A stretch of DNA of 64,000 bases from Fictibacillus solisalsi (GCF_900103485.1 NZ_FNHW01000002.1:186001-250000), one strand, 5' to 3'; positions 43,286 through 52,014 are shown, counted from the first letter of the stretch. Numbers and translations are program-made. Notes: generated by a model from the sequence alone, not told the origin.

Positions 43286-43660
43286 ATGATGTCAAAAGCA
43301 ATAGAAGATTTAACAGTACAGGAAACGGTTAAAAAGATTGAAGATGTCATTAATGATAACCCCAGTCCGATTGAGGGAGTTCAGGCGGTATACCAGTATG
43401 ACATCCCGGATGAGGACTATTCATTCCAGCTGCATATCAAGGATGGAAAAGCAGAGGTAAAGGAAGAGTTCACTGAACGCGGAGATTGCACGATCATCAT
43501 TTCGTATCCGAACTTTAAAAAGATGCTACTCGGAAAATTGAACGGTACAGCGGCATTTATGATGGGGAAATTGAAAGTCAAAGGTGACATAAGCAAAGCG
43601 TTGAAAGTGGAGGCGTTGCTCGGCCAATATAACATGGAAGCGGAATTTGGGAAGATTTAA
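43286..43660 (+). CDS. SCP2 sterol-carrier-like lipid-binding protein
   Basis: A 124-residue SCP2-domain protein (YSFQLHIKDGKAEV; DCTIIISYPNFKKMLLGKLNGTAAFMMGKLKVKGDISKALKVEALL). SCP2 domains bind fatty acyl chains or similar lipids in a hydrophobic tunnel. The start has AAGGAGG upstream. With DUF4442 and DinB genes it forms a probable operon of lipid-related function. Confidence 0.87.
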   Translation: MMSKAIEDLTVQETVKKIEDVINDNPSPIEGVQAVYQYDIPDEDYSFQLHIKDGKAEVKEEFTERGDCTIIISYPNFKKMLLGKLNGTAAFMMGKLKVKGDISKALKVEALLGQYNMEAEFGKI

Positions 43661-43714
43661 GCTTTACTCGTTATTTATTTAAAGCGCTTTCCTGGAAATG
43701 TGATTATATGCTGG

Positions 43715-43745
43715 AAAAAGCAGACGTGGTATGCGTCTGCTTTTT
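43715..43745. terminator. Bidirectional terminator
   Basis: AAAAAGCAGACG pairs with CGTCTGCTTTTT between the SCP2 gene and the convergent epimerase gene. Confidence 0.85.
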
Positions 43746-43750
43746 CATGT

Positions 43751-44770
43751 CTAAGGCTGAATTTTTGCGTTCTGCTGCTTCATGATTTCATTTTCGGCAT
43801 CATAGATGAGCGTCGGGTTTTCGGGAGGATGCTGAAGTTCCCATGCAATGGTGCGTTTTAATCCTTCTTCAAACGACACAGTTTCTTTATATCCCAATTC
43901 ATGACGTATTTTATCAGAGGAGAAAATCACATGCTGTTCCGCATTTATTCCCCAGCCAAAGCCTTCAGGAAGCTGATCGTCCGGCAGAACAATAACGTCT
44001 CCGCTCCAATTCATAAGAGTCGCAAATCTTTCAACCCACTCTCTGGTGGTCCATGCATCTTTTTCACCAACATTATAAACTTTGCCCGCCGCTTCCGGGT
44101 TTAGTATGGACTGAACAATGGCTTCTGCCATATTTTCCACATAGCCGCGTGTCCATCGCCAGTCGGCCAGACTCTTGGCCAGCAGGATATAAGGCCTTTG
44201 ATCACTCATTGGTTTGATGAACGAATACCAGCGATGCTGGTGGTCATTTGGTCCGTAAACCGCAGGCAATCTCAAGATCGTGCCACCGATTCGGGGATGG
44301 CCCATCACGGTCTGCTCCACTAGTATTTTGTCATACATTCGTCTTTCTTGGGTTTCCGCAAATGCTCTGTGTGGATAAAGGTTATGGCGCAATTCTCCGT
44401 TTTCATCGATCGGAACGGGTTCAGCTTCTCCTGTTTCGGTTCTGTTCATCCGACCGAATGCCCGGTATACATCCTGCGAGCTCGCCACAATCACGCGCTT
44501 TACGATACCATCGAGCGTGTCAACCAGCTCTTTTGCCTGCAATTCGGTCAGACACATCATATCGAGCACCGCATCAGGCTTGATCTTCTGAATTTTGTCT
44601 CGATAGGAAGGTAAATTATTTCTGTCTCCCAGCATTCGTGCTACCTCAGGTGGCAGTTCTGCTTTGGTTTCTCCTCTGTGAAATACCGTAACCTTATGGC
44701 CAAGATCAACTAACCGTTTAATAATTGCGGGGCCCATGAATCGGGTACCGCCAATGACAAAAACATGCAT
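43751..44770 (-). CDS. NAD-dependent epimerase/reductase-like protein
   Basis: A 339-residue extended-SDR protein. The N-terminal motif GGTRFMG is an atypical GxxGxxG as in atypical SDRs; the YxxxK pair is not clear (YRAFGRMN and YDKILVE are candidates). The C-terminal part (YNVGEKDAWTTREWVERFATLMNW) resembles nucleotide-sugar epimerases. ATG 44770 has GGAGAGGAG at good distance, better than ATG 44776. It has its own strong promoter with an overlapping palindrome. Confidence 0.78.
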   Translation of the reverse strand: MHVFVIGGTRFMGPAIIKRLVDLGHKVTVFHRGETKAELPPEVARMLGDRNNLPSYRDKIQKIKPDAVLDMMCLTELQAKELVDTLDGIVKRVIVASSQDVYRAFGRMNRTETGEAEPVPIDENGELRHNLYPHRAFAETQERRMYDKILVEQTVMGHPRIGGTILRLPAVYGPNDHQHRWYSFIKPMSDQRPYILLAKSLADWRWTRGYVENMAEAIVQSILNPEAAGKVYNVGEKDAWTTREWVERFATLMNWSGDVIVLPDDQLPEGFGWGINAEQHVIFSSDKIRHELGYKETVSFEEGLKRTIAWELQHPPENPTLIYDAENEIMKQQNAKIQP

Positions 44771-44824
44771 AATCATTTCTCCTCTCCGTTTGGGGTATTT
44801 GAGGAAACCAGATCTTAACATAAA

Positions 44825-44874
44825 AATATTGTTTTACGTAAAATAATATTATTATGTTATTTTTGTTTTGTCAA
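44825..44874 (-). promoter_or_regulatory. Strong promoter with overlapping palindromic operator
   Basis: On the minus strand TTGACA (44869-44874), 17 bases, TAATAT (44846-44851). Just after it, a 26-bp palindrome at 44825-44850 has the perfect core TTTTACGTAAAA flanked by AATATT arms, with one mismatched position per arm. It overlaps the -10 box and start region of the epimerase gene. TetR-type dimers often bind such ACGT-centred sites, but no regulator gene is adjacent. Confidence 0.7.
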
Positions 44875-44963
44875 TATTTAACTTGAAAATGGAGACAGCC
44901 GTGTTCTTTTGTCTTCCTTGTGAATAGAGTACTAGTAATCACTTTTAAGAAGGTAGGACGAGC

Positions 44964-45377
44964 ATGGCAACAACCATTCAAACCCGGACACAGTTCAAAT
45001 TTGCGGCGAATGACAGCACTGTCAGCCTGATCCTCAAAAAGATCGCGAGCCTGCAGATTAACATTACCGCATTTAGCCTCGTAAAGGACAAGTTAAATAC
45101 AGTCATTCTGGTTGTTGGACCAAGTGATGCCAACAATCAGAATGACAACCGCATGGTGCAAAGGATTTTGTCAGCAGGCAATGTCCCGTTTTACGAAAAG
45201 AATGTGATTCAAATCAATTTTGAACCTGGTATCCCCGGAGTTTTTCGTAAAATCTATAATGCTATTTACCGAAAAGTCGGGATAGAGGCCATCTATAACG
45301 GTGAAGATAATTCTCTCTACCTGAGTGTCTCAAACATCACACGTGCTATGAGGATTCTGCGAAAAACCCTTTCCTAG
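44964..45377 (+). CDS. Small ACT-domain-like protein, unknown
   Basis: A 137-residue soluble protein whose first half (STVSLILKKIASLQINITAFSLVKDKLNTVILVVG) has the beta-alpha-beta pattern of ACT-like domains. A second similar pattern may be at residues 60-100. ACT domains sense small ligands such as amino acids. No catalytic domain is joined. AGAAGGTAGG precedes the ATG. Confidence 0.6.
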   Translation: MATTIQTRTQFKFAANDSTVSLILKKIASLQINITAFSLVKDKLNTVILVVGPSDANNQNDNRMVQRILSAGNVPFYEKNVIQINFEPGIPGVFRKIYNAIYRKVGIEAIYNGEDNSLYLSVSNITRAMRILRKTLS

Positions 45378-45378
45378 G

Positions 45379-45403
45379 CTCCCTGTTTCAGGGAGTTTTT
45401 TTG
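45379..45403 (+). terminator. Terminator
   Basis: CTCCCTG pairs with CAGGGAG around TTT, followed by seven T. Confidence 0.88.
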
Positions 45404-45490
45404 TTTGCCAATCCTTAGAGAGACGGACGGGGATATGGTACGATAGAATAGAAGAGGAACTATTACTTGTGGAAGAGGTTTTTGTAGCGA

Positions 45491-46045
45491 ATGAGCGCAT
45501 CCAAGAGAGGACCAACGGTGAACAGCTGGATTCTTTTTCTGCTCATGGTGGGAGCGTGTCTCTTTATCTATATTCAAACGGATATTGTGGAGAAGAAAAG
45601 GAATGTTCCGCTTCCGACCAAGCTTCATCCGGTGGTAGAAAAGGATAAAGACGAATTGATCAAAAGAGCAAAGGCCAAAGGGATTTCTATTGTCATTACC
45701 GACGGATTCAGGACGTTTGATGAACAGGATAAATTGTATGCGAAAGGCCGCAGTGATAAAGGCGATATTGTAACAACCGTCAGAGGCGGCGAATCTTATC
45801 ATAATTATGGGCTGGCGGTTGACTTTGCGTTAAAGACTGCGAATAGGGATGTGGTCTGGGACATGCAGCGCGACAGCAATCACAACGGAAAAGCCGACTG
45901 GATGGAGGTGGTTGCCATTGCCAAAGATTTGGGATTCAGCTGGGGAGGGGACTGGGAGTTTAAAGATTATCCCCACCTTCAAAAAAACTTTGGCCTCTCC
46001 ATTGAGGATTTGAAAAATGGAGAACGCCCTCCAGAACAAGAGTAG
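45491..46045 (+). CDS. M15 peptidase, CwlK-like L-Ala-D-Glu/D-Ala-D-Ala endopeptidase
   Basis: A 184-residue membrane-anchored cell-wall peptidase. An N-terminal helix (residues 13-29) is followed by the M15 (VanY/CwlK) domain, with zinc ligands in SYHNYGLAVDFAL (SxHxxGxAxD) and DYPHLQ. CwlK cuts peptidoglycan peptides; location is outside the membrane. The start at ATG 45491 has GGAAGAGG further upstream than usual. Confidence 0.88.
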   Translation: MSASKRGPTVNSWILFLLMVGACLFIYIQTDIVEKKRNVPLPTKLHPVVEKDKDELIKRAKAKGISIVITDGFRTFDEQDKLYAKGRSDKGDIVTTVRGGESYHNYGLAVDFALKTANRDVVWDMQRDSNHNGKADWMEVVAIAKDLGFSWGGDWEFKDYPHLQKNFGLSIEDLKNGERPPEQE

Positions 46046-46060
46046 AGAAAGGGAACCAGA

Positions 46061-46495
46061 ATGAAATCGTTACGAACAGAATGTGTACTCCCATATCCGG
46101 TCGACGTGGTATGGAAGGTGATCTCGGATACAGAAAAACACGCGCTGTGGAATCCGCAGATCGTTTCCATCAAAGGGGAGTGCAACAAAGGCAGCTCCTT
46201 GTCGGTATGTGTACGGTCACCAGTAGGAGGAGGCGTGCCTTTTCGTTTTAAAGCAAGTGTAAAAGACTTTGATTCCGGAAAGAAACTGGCATGGACAGGT
46301 GGAATTCCCGGCATTATGACAGGGTATCATTATTGGGAGCTCACGGGTTTGGGGGATCAGACCAGAGTGGTCCAAGGAGAGGTGTTTACAGGACTATTTA
46401 CTTCGGTTTTGTCACAGAAAAGGATCGATACCATGCGGCCGGCTTATGAATCCGCGAATACGGGGCTTGAAGACTATCTGAAAAGGCATTTTTAG
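46061..46495 (+). CDS. SRPBCC (polyketide-cyclase-like) protein
   Basis: A 144-residue START-like fold protein (VDVVWKVISDTEKHALWNPQIVSIKGE at the N-terminus; long C-terminal helix). The family binds hydrophobic ligands; the ligand here is unknown. It follows the M15 gene by 15 bases with a GAAAGG site, so the two probably share a transcript. Confidence 0.8.
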   Translation: MKSLRTECVLPYPVDVVWKVISDTEKHALWNPQIVSIKGECNKGSSLSVCVRSPVGGGVPFRFKASVKDFDSGKKLAWTGGIPGIMTGYHYWELTGLGDQTRVVQGEVFTGLFTSVLSQKRIDTMRPAYESANTGLEDYLKRHF

Positions 46496-46512
46496 TTACG
46501 GCGCTGTCAAAA

Positions 46513-46543
46513 AGGCTGACTCCCTCAAGGGTGTCAGCCTTCT
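46513..46543. terminator. Bidirectional terminator
   Basis: AAGGCTGAC pairs with GTCAGCCTT between two convergent genes. Confidence 0.8.
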
Positions 46544-46546
46544 TGC

Positions 46547-47191
46547 TTACAGGTTTTTCAGCGCATCACTGATGGACTGCTCTCCGGATGTCAGGTCAAA
46601 TCCACGTTTAAACGTGTTTTCCTCGGTTAATGCCGTGAATACGGTTTGGGCCACGTCCTCACGCGGAATGGAGCTTCTCTCCAAGTTTTCACCTGCCTGG
46701 ACTTTTCCTGTTGCCGGTTTGTTCAGCAGGCCTCCAGGGCGTACAATCGTATAGTTCAGCTCGCTTGCTTCCAATGCCTTATCCGCATAGTGCTTTGCCA
46801 CGTAATAAGGTTTGATTTTTTCGTTCCAGTTTTCACGGTTATGCGCCTGAAGGGCACTCACCATAACAAAACGGTTTACCCCCGATTGTTCGGCTGCTTC
46901 CATCACTTTCACCGCGCCATCTAGATCGACGAGCAAGGTTTTGTCTGACCCTGTGCTTCCGCCTGATCCGGCAGAGAAAATAACAGCATCATGGCCTTTA
47001 ACGGCTGCTGCGAGGTCGTCCACACTGCCCTCAAGGTTGGCGACAGCGGTCTGGGCGCCGATCTTCTCAAGATCACCCGCTTGGTCAGGATTTCGAATCA
47101 TGGCTGTAACCTCATGCTCTGGGCTGTCAGCGAGAAGCTTCACCAATTTTTGTCCGATCTGTCCGTTTGCTCCTACTAAAAAGACTTTCAT
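46547..47191 (-). CDS. Atypical SDR, NAD(P)-binding protein (YhfK-like)
   Basis: A 214-residue NAD(P)-binding Rossmann protein. GANGQIG is the cofactor loop; AVIFSAGSGG and YTIVRPGGL fit the atypical SDR group of B. subtilis YhfK, with a Ser/Tyr-x3-Lys site less clear (YVAKHYADK). It is perhaps a sugar- or quinone-oxidoreductase. AAAGGAG lies before the ATG. Confidence 0.83.
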   Translation of the reverse strand: MKVFLVGANGQIGQKLVKLLADSPEHEVTAMIRNPDQAGDLEKIGAQTAVANLEGSVDDLAAAVKGHDAVIFSAGSGGSTGSDKTLLVDLDGAVKVMEAAEQSGVNRFVMVSALQAHNRENWNEKIKPYYVAKHYADKALEASELNYTIVRPGGLLNKPATGKVQAGENLERSSIPREDVAQTVFTALTEENTFKRGFDLTSGEQSISDALKNL

Positions 47192-47332
47192 GTACACACT
47201 CTCCTTTTCTATAGGATTGACAACTCACTTCAAAGTATTTCAAACGAGCCTGCTTTCTTCAAACTTCCTGCTCACTGGGGCAAAAAGAGCAGGGGCAATT
47301 ATCTGTGGGCCAAAAGAAAAGCCGACGTTTGT

Positions 47333-47908
47333 TCAACGAAGTTCTTCTTCTCTTATATTGCATAATAATTCATGTGTAGTCATTACTTTTGCAAACTCTT
47401 CGTTCAAGGTGGCTAAGGAAACTTGATGTACCGTTTCAGCATCAAGGATTTTTCCATTGATATTCCTTAATTCGAAGGCGGCAGTGGCATCGGAAAGCAG
47501 AGTGGTTTTAAAACCGAGGTTGCCACTCATCCTTGTAGTGGTTGATATACAATGAGGGGTAGTTAATCCAGTGATGACCACTGAAATAATATCACTTTTT
47601 CTAAGATAACTTTCCAAATCCGTCCCGATAAAAGCACTGTTTACCTTTTTTGTAAATACGGGTTCGCTGCCGGCAGGCTTTACAATATCTTTTATCTCGA
47701 AGGTTTTATTGGATGGGTGGAAAAGTGAAGTAGGATTATCAGAATAGTGCTGAATATGAACAACAGGCCAATCCTTTGTTCTCCAAAGGTCCAGGAGCTC
47801 TTTTATATTTTCTTCTGCCATCAAATTATTTCGCTTACCCCATTTTTGATCTTCAAAAGCTTTCTGTATGTCTACCAGTATTAGGGCAGGGTGATTATTT
47901 CTTTTCAT
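47333..47908 (-). CDS. Isochorismatase-family cysteine hydrolase
   Basis: A 191-residue hydrolase with the D-K-C triad: Asp in ILVDIQ (about residue 13), Lys in FTKKVNSAF (about 87), Cys in TTPHCIS (about 119). Members cleave amides and related bonds, such as nicotinamide. It is divergent from an Lrp/AsnC regulator, with an inverted repeat between the two, so its expression is probably controlled by that regulator. AAGGAGG before the ATG. Confidence 0.88.
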   Translation of the reverse strand: MKRNNHPALILVDIQKAFEDQKWGKRNNLMAEENIKELLDLWRTKDWPVVHIQHYSDNPTSLFHPSNKTFEIKDIVKPAGSEPVFTKKVNSAFIGTDLESYLRKSDIISVVITGLTTPHCISTTTRMSGNLGFKTTLLSDATAAFELRNINGKILDAETVHQVSLATLNEEFAKVMTTHELLCNIREEELR

Positions 47909-47958
47909 AGAATCCTCCTTGTTAAATTAAGTGTTCATCTATTATAGGAAAAGAATTG

Positions 47959-47997
47959 AAATTGTTACATGTGTTTATTAAAGTAGAATAACAATTT
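47959..47997. promoter_or_regulatory. Long-spaced inverted repeat between isochorismatase and Lrp genes
   Basis: AAATTGTTA (47959-47967) and TAACAATTT (47989-47997) are perfect inverted nine-mers with centres 30 bases apart, about three helical turns. This fits binding of an Lrp-type multimer to the divergent promoter region. Confidence 0.6.
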
Positions 47998-48056
47998 AAC
48001 TTTAAAAAATGCGAATAAAATTAACTTTTACTTTTATTTTTGAGGAGGTATATGGG

Positions 48057-48485
48057 ATGGATGAAATAGACAAGGAAATACTGGTTTGTCTTCAGGAAAA
48101 CGGGAGACTTTCAATGACAGAGTTAGGGAAGAAAGTAAAGCTTTCTAACCCGGCAATAAATGAAAGGGTTAAAAAGTTGGAGGAAAGGGATATTATTTTA
48201 GGTTACAGAGCGGTCATTAATCCGGCAGCCGTTAATAAGGTGATAACGGCTTATATCCTGTACAACACAACAAGGTGTAAACCCTTTGTTTCTTTTTGTA
48301 AGGAGCATCCCGATGTCATTGAATGCAACCGATTGGCTGGCCAATACGATTATTTAATTAAGGTCGTAACAAAGTCTGTAAAAACATTGGAGGACTTTAT
48401 TGATCGTTCGATGGAATACGGAAAACCCTCATCCTTAATAAATCTTTCATCTCCCGTCTCGAACAAAGTAATTCGAAATTTTTGA
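48057..48485 (+). CDS. Lrp/AsnC-family transcriptional regulator
   Basis: A 142-residue regulator: helix-turn-helix MDEIDKEILVCLQENGRLSMTELGKKVKLSNPAINERVKKLEERDII, then a RAM ligand domain (VIECNRLAGQYDYLIKVVTKSVKTLEDFI). ATG 48057 has GAGGAGGT upstream; the earlier frame lacks one. Divergent to the isochorismatase gene, which it probably controls in response to an amino acid or similar ligand. Confidence 0.88.
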   Translation: MDEIDKEILVCLQENGRLSMTELGKKVKLSNPAINERVKKLEERDIILGYRAVINPAAVNKVITAYILYNTTRCKPFVSFCKEHPDVIECNRLAGQYDYLIKVVTKSVKTLEDFIDRSMEYGKPSSLINLSSPVSNKVIRNF

Positions 48486-48591
48486 AATACATTCAACATA
48501 GACTTCTCTTCTTCTTTACCCCGTTATTTTGTTATGGACCCGGCTCCTGCCGCATAAACTGTGGAGTAGTCTGCAAATAGGAGGGATTTCG

Positions 48592-49245
48592 GTGTATTAT
48601 GACCGGCCGGATACATCCATTCGAAACACCATCAGAGTGTATGGGGAAGGGACTGCTTATGCCGTGCCGGACCAGGCGCAACTTACCCTTGGTGTCATCA
48701 CCGAGAATAAGGATGTCAGTGCCGCACAAAAGCAGAACAATGAAGTGATGAACCAGGTGATTCATGGTCTGATGACGATGGGCATTCCATCCAAAGACAT
48801 CCAGACGTCGCTCTATCGGATTGATCCGCAATATAGTTATGAAAACGGACAGCAGCATTTAAAAGGCTATCAGGTGAATCATCAGCTTCAGGTTACCGTT
48901 CGGGATATAAGCCAAACCGGTGCCGTTATCAATATGGCTGTTAGCCAGGGAGCCAATTCTGTTTCGTCTATCCAATTTGTTGTGTCGTCACAGGATGCCT
49001 TTTATAATCAAGCGCTAACGCTGGCCGTTCAAAATGCTCAGCAAAAGGCGATGAATATCGCAAGGGATCTGGGTGTCACCATTAACCGCTACCCGGCAAA
49101 AGTGACTGAGTTACCCAAAAGTTCACGACCAGGCCCTGTCCCTTTTCAAGGAGCCATGCTGGCGCATGCGGAACCGGTGCCTATTCAAACCGGTGAAAAT
49201 GAAATCACAGCAGCCATTGAGGCGGAATTTTTTTATATGCCATAA
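48592..49245 (+). CDS. SIMPL-domain (DUF541) protein
   Basis: A 217-residue protein with the SIMPL domain (IRVYGEGTAYAVPDQAQLTLGVITENKDVSAAQKQNNEVMNQVIHGL and the ALTLAVQNAQQKAMNIARDLG helix). No signal peptide is visible with the GTG start at 48592, which has AGGAGGG six bases upstream. The family is of unclear function; some members protect against oxidative or wall stress. Confidence 0.82.
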   Translation: MYYDRPDTSIRNTIRVYGEGTAYAVPDQAQLTLGVITENKDVSAAQKQNNEVMNQVIHGLMTMGIPSKDIQTSLYRIDPQYSYENGQQHLKGYQVNHQLQVTVRDISQTGAVINMAVSQGANSVSSIQFVVSSQDAFYNQALTLAVQNAQQKAMNIARDLGVTINRYPAKVTELPKSSRPGPVPFQGAMLAHAEPVPIQTGENEITAAIEAEFFYMP

Positions 49246-49253
49246 AAAGGAAT

Positions 49254-49292
49254 GAGTTAGGCTCTTATTGAAGGGTTACCTAGCTCTTTTTT
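49254..49292 (+). terminator. Terminator after the SIMPL gene
   Basis: GAGTTAGG pairs with CCTAGCTC (one wobble) and six T follow. It lies just before the ABC operon. Confidence 0.7.
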
Positions 49293-49321
49293 ATGATGTA
49301 GTTAAGAAATGGGGGATAACC

Positions 49322-50248
49322 TTGAGTTCTCATGAGACGATTATTAAAGCCGAGCATCTGGTAAAACGATATGGAGACTTTTACGCGGTGAATGGTGTTG
49401 ACTTTGAGGTACATAGAGGAGAAGTTTTCGGCCTTCTTGGTCCAAATGGAGCGGGGAAGACGACCACCCTTGAAATGCTGGTTGGGCTCCGAAAACCAGA
49501 TGAGGGAACTGCGTGGATCGGGGAATTCGACATTCGGAAAGACCTGGAGCGGATTAAAGAGGTAATCGGTGTGCAGCTGCAGTCCACTACCTTGTTTGAA
49601 CTCTTGACCGTTGAAGAGATTTTAAAAATGTATGCGAGCTTTTATCCGAAGCACATTTCAATTCCTGAACTAATTGAAGACATGATCCTGACGGACAAAC
49701 GCAAAAGCCGGATCAAGAGCTTATCCGGAGGACAAAAGCAGAGGCTGGCGATTGCCCTTGCTCTAGTACATGATCCGTGGATCATTTTTCTGGATGAACC
49801 AACGACAGGTCTCGATCCGCAGGCAAGGCGGACATTGTGGGACATTGTCTTGAACCTGAAGCAAAAAGGGAAGACGATCATGCTGACGACTCACTATATG
49901 GATGAAGCGCATGTGCTGTGTGACCGGATTGCCATCATGGACCAAGGGAAGATGATCGCACTGGATACACCGGAAAATCTGGTGAAAAACCTTCAGTCAG
50001 ACAGTGCGGTCGAGTTCCGTGTGGATGAGAATGCCCCTTTTCATTTGGAAGACATTAAAGGGGTGACACAAATCGGTGGACATAAAGATGTTCAGGTTCT
50101 ATACACCGACAACCTTCAGGAAACGTTAACGAGCCTGATTGAGACCGCTTCGGAAAAAGGGTTAAAACTGACCGATCTGCAGACCCGTACCGCCACATTG
50201 GAGGATGTGTTTATTCACATGACAGGAAGGAGTCTGAGAGAAGGATGA
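49322..50248 (+). CDS. ABC transporter ATP-binding protein (drug-exporter type)
   Basis: A 308-residue ATPase of the CcmA/DrrA class. Walker A GPNGAGKTT, signature LSGGQKQRLAIALAL, Walker B IIFLDEPTTGLDPQ, switch His in LTTHYMDEAH. The frame is open back to 49268, across the terminator, so I use TTG 49322, with GGGGGATAA upstream. It overlaps the permease gene by four bases. Confidence 0.88.
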   Translation: MSSHETIIKAEHLVKRYGDFYAVNGVDFEVHRGEVFGLLGPNGAGKTTTLEMLVGLRKPDEGTAWIGEFDIRKDLERIKEVIGVQLQSTTLFELLTVEEILKMYASFYPKHISIPELIEDMILTDKRKSRIKSLSGGQKQRLAIALALVHDPWIIFLDEPTTGLDPQARRTLWDIVLNLKQKGKTIMLTTHYMDEAHVLCDRIAIMDQGKMIALDTPENLVKNLQSDSAVEFRVDENAPFHLEDIKGVTQIGGHKDVQVLYTDNLQETLTSLIETASEKGLKLTDLQTRTATLEDVFIHMTGRSLREG

Positions 50249-51345
50249 AGGCTTATTGGCAGTTAACGCTTGCTCAGCTGCGAATTTTCCTGCGCAACCG
50301 GCAGGTGCTGTTCTGGACGCTTGCATTTCCGATCTTCCTCATGGTCATGCTTGGCTCCTTTTTAGGAAATGGGAACGGCATGTCGGTGACGATCGGCTAT
50401 GTCGATCTGGATCACTCTTCCCAGTCCAAGCAGCTTGCGGGTGTTTTAAAGAAAAATGAGGCGATCTCCCTTGAGAAAGCATTCAGTAAAAAAGACGCGC
50501 TCGCCCAGCTGAAGCAAGGGGATGTCCAGCTCGTAGTAGAAGTTCCCAAGGGCTATGAAAAGAGAATGAAGGACTCCTCACAGAATGAAAAACCGTTTTC
50601 ACTGCCTGTTTTTTATAATGAAACCGACATGGCCGTTTCCCAGATCGGCCAGCAGCTCGTTTACAATGCAGTAGATGCGGTTAGCAAACAAAAAGCAGAT
50701 TATAAGCCAGCCGTCGTGATTAATCCAAAAGGCGTGGAGGCGCTCAATCTTCGTTATATCGATTTTCTCGTTCCAGGGATCGTGGCGATGATGATCCTGA
50801 GCAACAACATGAACGGAGTTGCAGGCCAGATTGCTTCGTGGCGTGAACGGGGCATTTTACGGAGGATGCAGGGAACCACTCTGAAGGCCCACACTTTCAT
50901 TGCGGCTCAGATCACTGCACGTCTTATGCTGAACGGACTGCAGGCTTTGATCGTCTTGATGGTCGCACGTCTCGTATTTGACGTCGAGGTAAGAGGCTCG
51001 TGGCTGACGCTTATTAGTTTTGTCATCCTTGGAACGCTGGCATTTATGGCGATTGGCTTTATTATTGCCGGTATCGCGAAAACACCGGAAAGCGCCGGTC
51101 CGATTGCTGGATTTCTGTCGTTTCCGATGTTGTTTTTGGGCGGAGTCTTTTTCCCGATTAAAAACATGCCGGAATTTCTCCAGCCGATCGTTCATATCCT
51201 TCCAATAGCACATCTGACGACAGCGATGAGGGAGACGATGAACGTGGGGGCGTCATTTATGAGTCTGGGAACGGAGGCGCTCGTTCTTGGCGGCTGGATC
51301 ATCGGTGCTTTTATTGTGGCAAGTCTGACCTTTAAATGGGAATAA
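50245..51345 (+). CDS. ABC-2 type permease
   Basis: A 366-residue exporter permease. One N-terminal helix (about residues 21-42) is followed by a large extracytoplasmic domain (to about 170) and five C-terminal helices with the ABC-2 signature region GIVAMMILSNNMNGVAGQIASWRERGILRRMQGTTL. With the preceding ATPase it should form an exporter for drugs or lipids. ATGA overlap with the ATPase gene. Confidence 0.88.
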   Translation: MKAYWQLTLAQLRIFLRNRQVLFWTLAFPIFLMVMLGSFLGNGNGMSVTIGYVDLDHSSQSKQLAGVLKKNEAISLEKAFSKKDALAQLKQGDVQLVVEVPKGYEKRMKDSSQNEKPFSLPVFYNETDMAVSQIGQQLVYNAVDAVSKQKADYKPAVVINPKGVEALNLRYIDFLVPGIVAMMILSNNMNGVAGQIASWRERGILRRMQGTTLKAHTFIAAQITARLMLNGLQALIVLMVARLVFDVEVRGSWLTLISFVILGTLAFMAIGFIIAGIAKTPESAGPIAGFLSFPMLFLGGVFFPIKNMPEFLQPIVHILPIAHLTTAMRETMNVGASFMSLGTEALVLGGWIIGAFIVASLTFKWE

Positions 51346-51369
51346 GCAAATATCTTGCAGGAGGGAAAT

Positions 51370-51804
51370 ATGGAGAATCAAAATTTAAAAAACCACGCAA
51401 GGATACATCCTTTATATCATTTCGTGCTGCTGATTTTTGTGTTGGGCTCGCTTGGCACAGCTGTTACTTACTTCATCGATGCTTTGATTGAGTGGAGAAA
51501 CATCAATCTGGCGGTCGTACTGCTTCTAATGGCCGGATCGCTTGTGGCCCTTTTCATGCTTGTACGGCTTTACCCGCTAAAAGCCCAGGACCGGGCCATT
51601 CGGGCAGAAGAAAACCTGAGACATTATGTGCTGACCGGCAAACTGCTCGACAAGCGGCTGTCCGCCAGGCAAATTGTCGCATTGCGCTTTGCGAGTGATG
51701 AAGAATTTCCTGCACTGAGTGAGAAAGCAGCCGAAAACAATTGGAATACGAAAGAAATTAAGGAGAAAATTCAGGATTGGCGGGGAGATTATTATCGAAT
51801 TTAG
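51370..51804 (+). CDS. DUF6526-like membrane protein
   Basis: A 144-residue protein with two hydrophobic helices (about residues 17-38 and 46-68) and a soluble C-terminal half (RAEENLRHYVLTGKLLDKRLSARQIVALRFASDEEFPAL). The KNHARIHPLYHFV start fits what I recall of the DUF6526 family in Bacillus. Its ATG follows AGGAGGG. Placed 24 bases after the exporter genes, perhaps in the same transcript. Confidence 0.7.
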   Translation: MENQNLKNHARIHPLYHFVLLIFVLGSLGTAVTYFIDALIEWRNINLAVVLLLMAGSLVALFMLVRLYPLKAQDRAIRAEENLRHYVLTGKLLDKRLSARQIVALRFASDEEFPALSEKAAENNWNTKEIKEKIQDWRGDYYRI

Positions 51805-52014
51805 TAAAAAATAGCTCATTGAGTGTTTTTATGCTGGTTTTTGGGCCCATCAGGCAGGCCAGGGGCTCAGTTGAAAGATGGTGGAACCTCATACGAGCCG
51901 AAATCGGGAACTAACTGTCCGGAATTTACTTTTTACTGGCGAGAATAAGAGATTTACTGGCCAAAAATGAAATTTTACTGTCCAAACCCGGATTATAGTA
52001 AACTGCTAATCAAT

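Noticed and set aside
43680-43696. cre-like AAAGCGCTTT after the SCP2 gene
   Set aside because: It deviates from the consensus and lies downstream of a gene next to a terminator, not at a promoter.
51832-51914. 27-codon frame after the DUF6526-like gene
   Set aside because: It lacks a ribosome site and the sequence shows no protein-like features.
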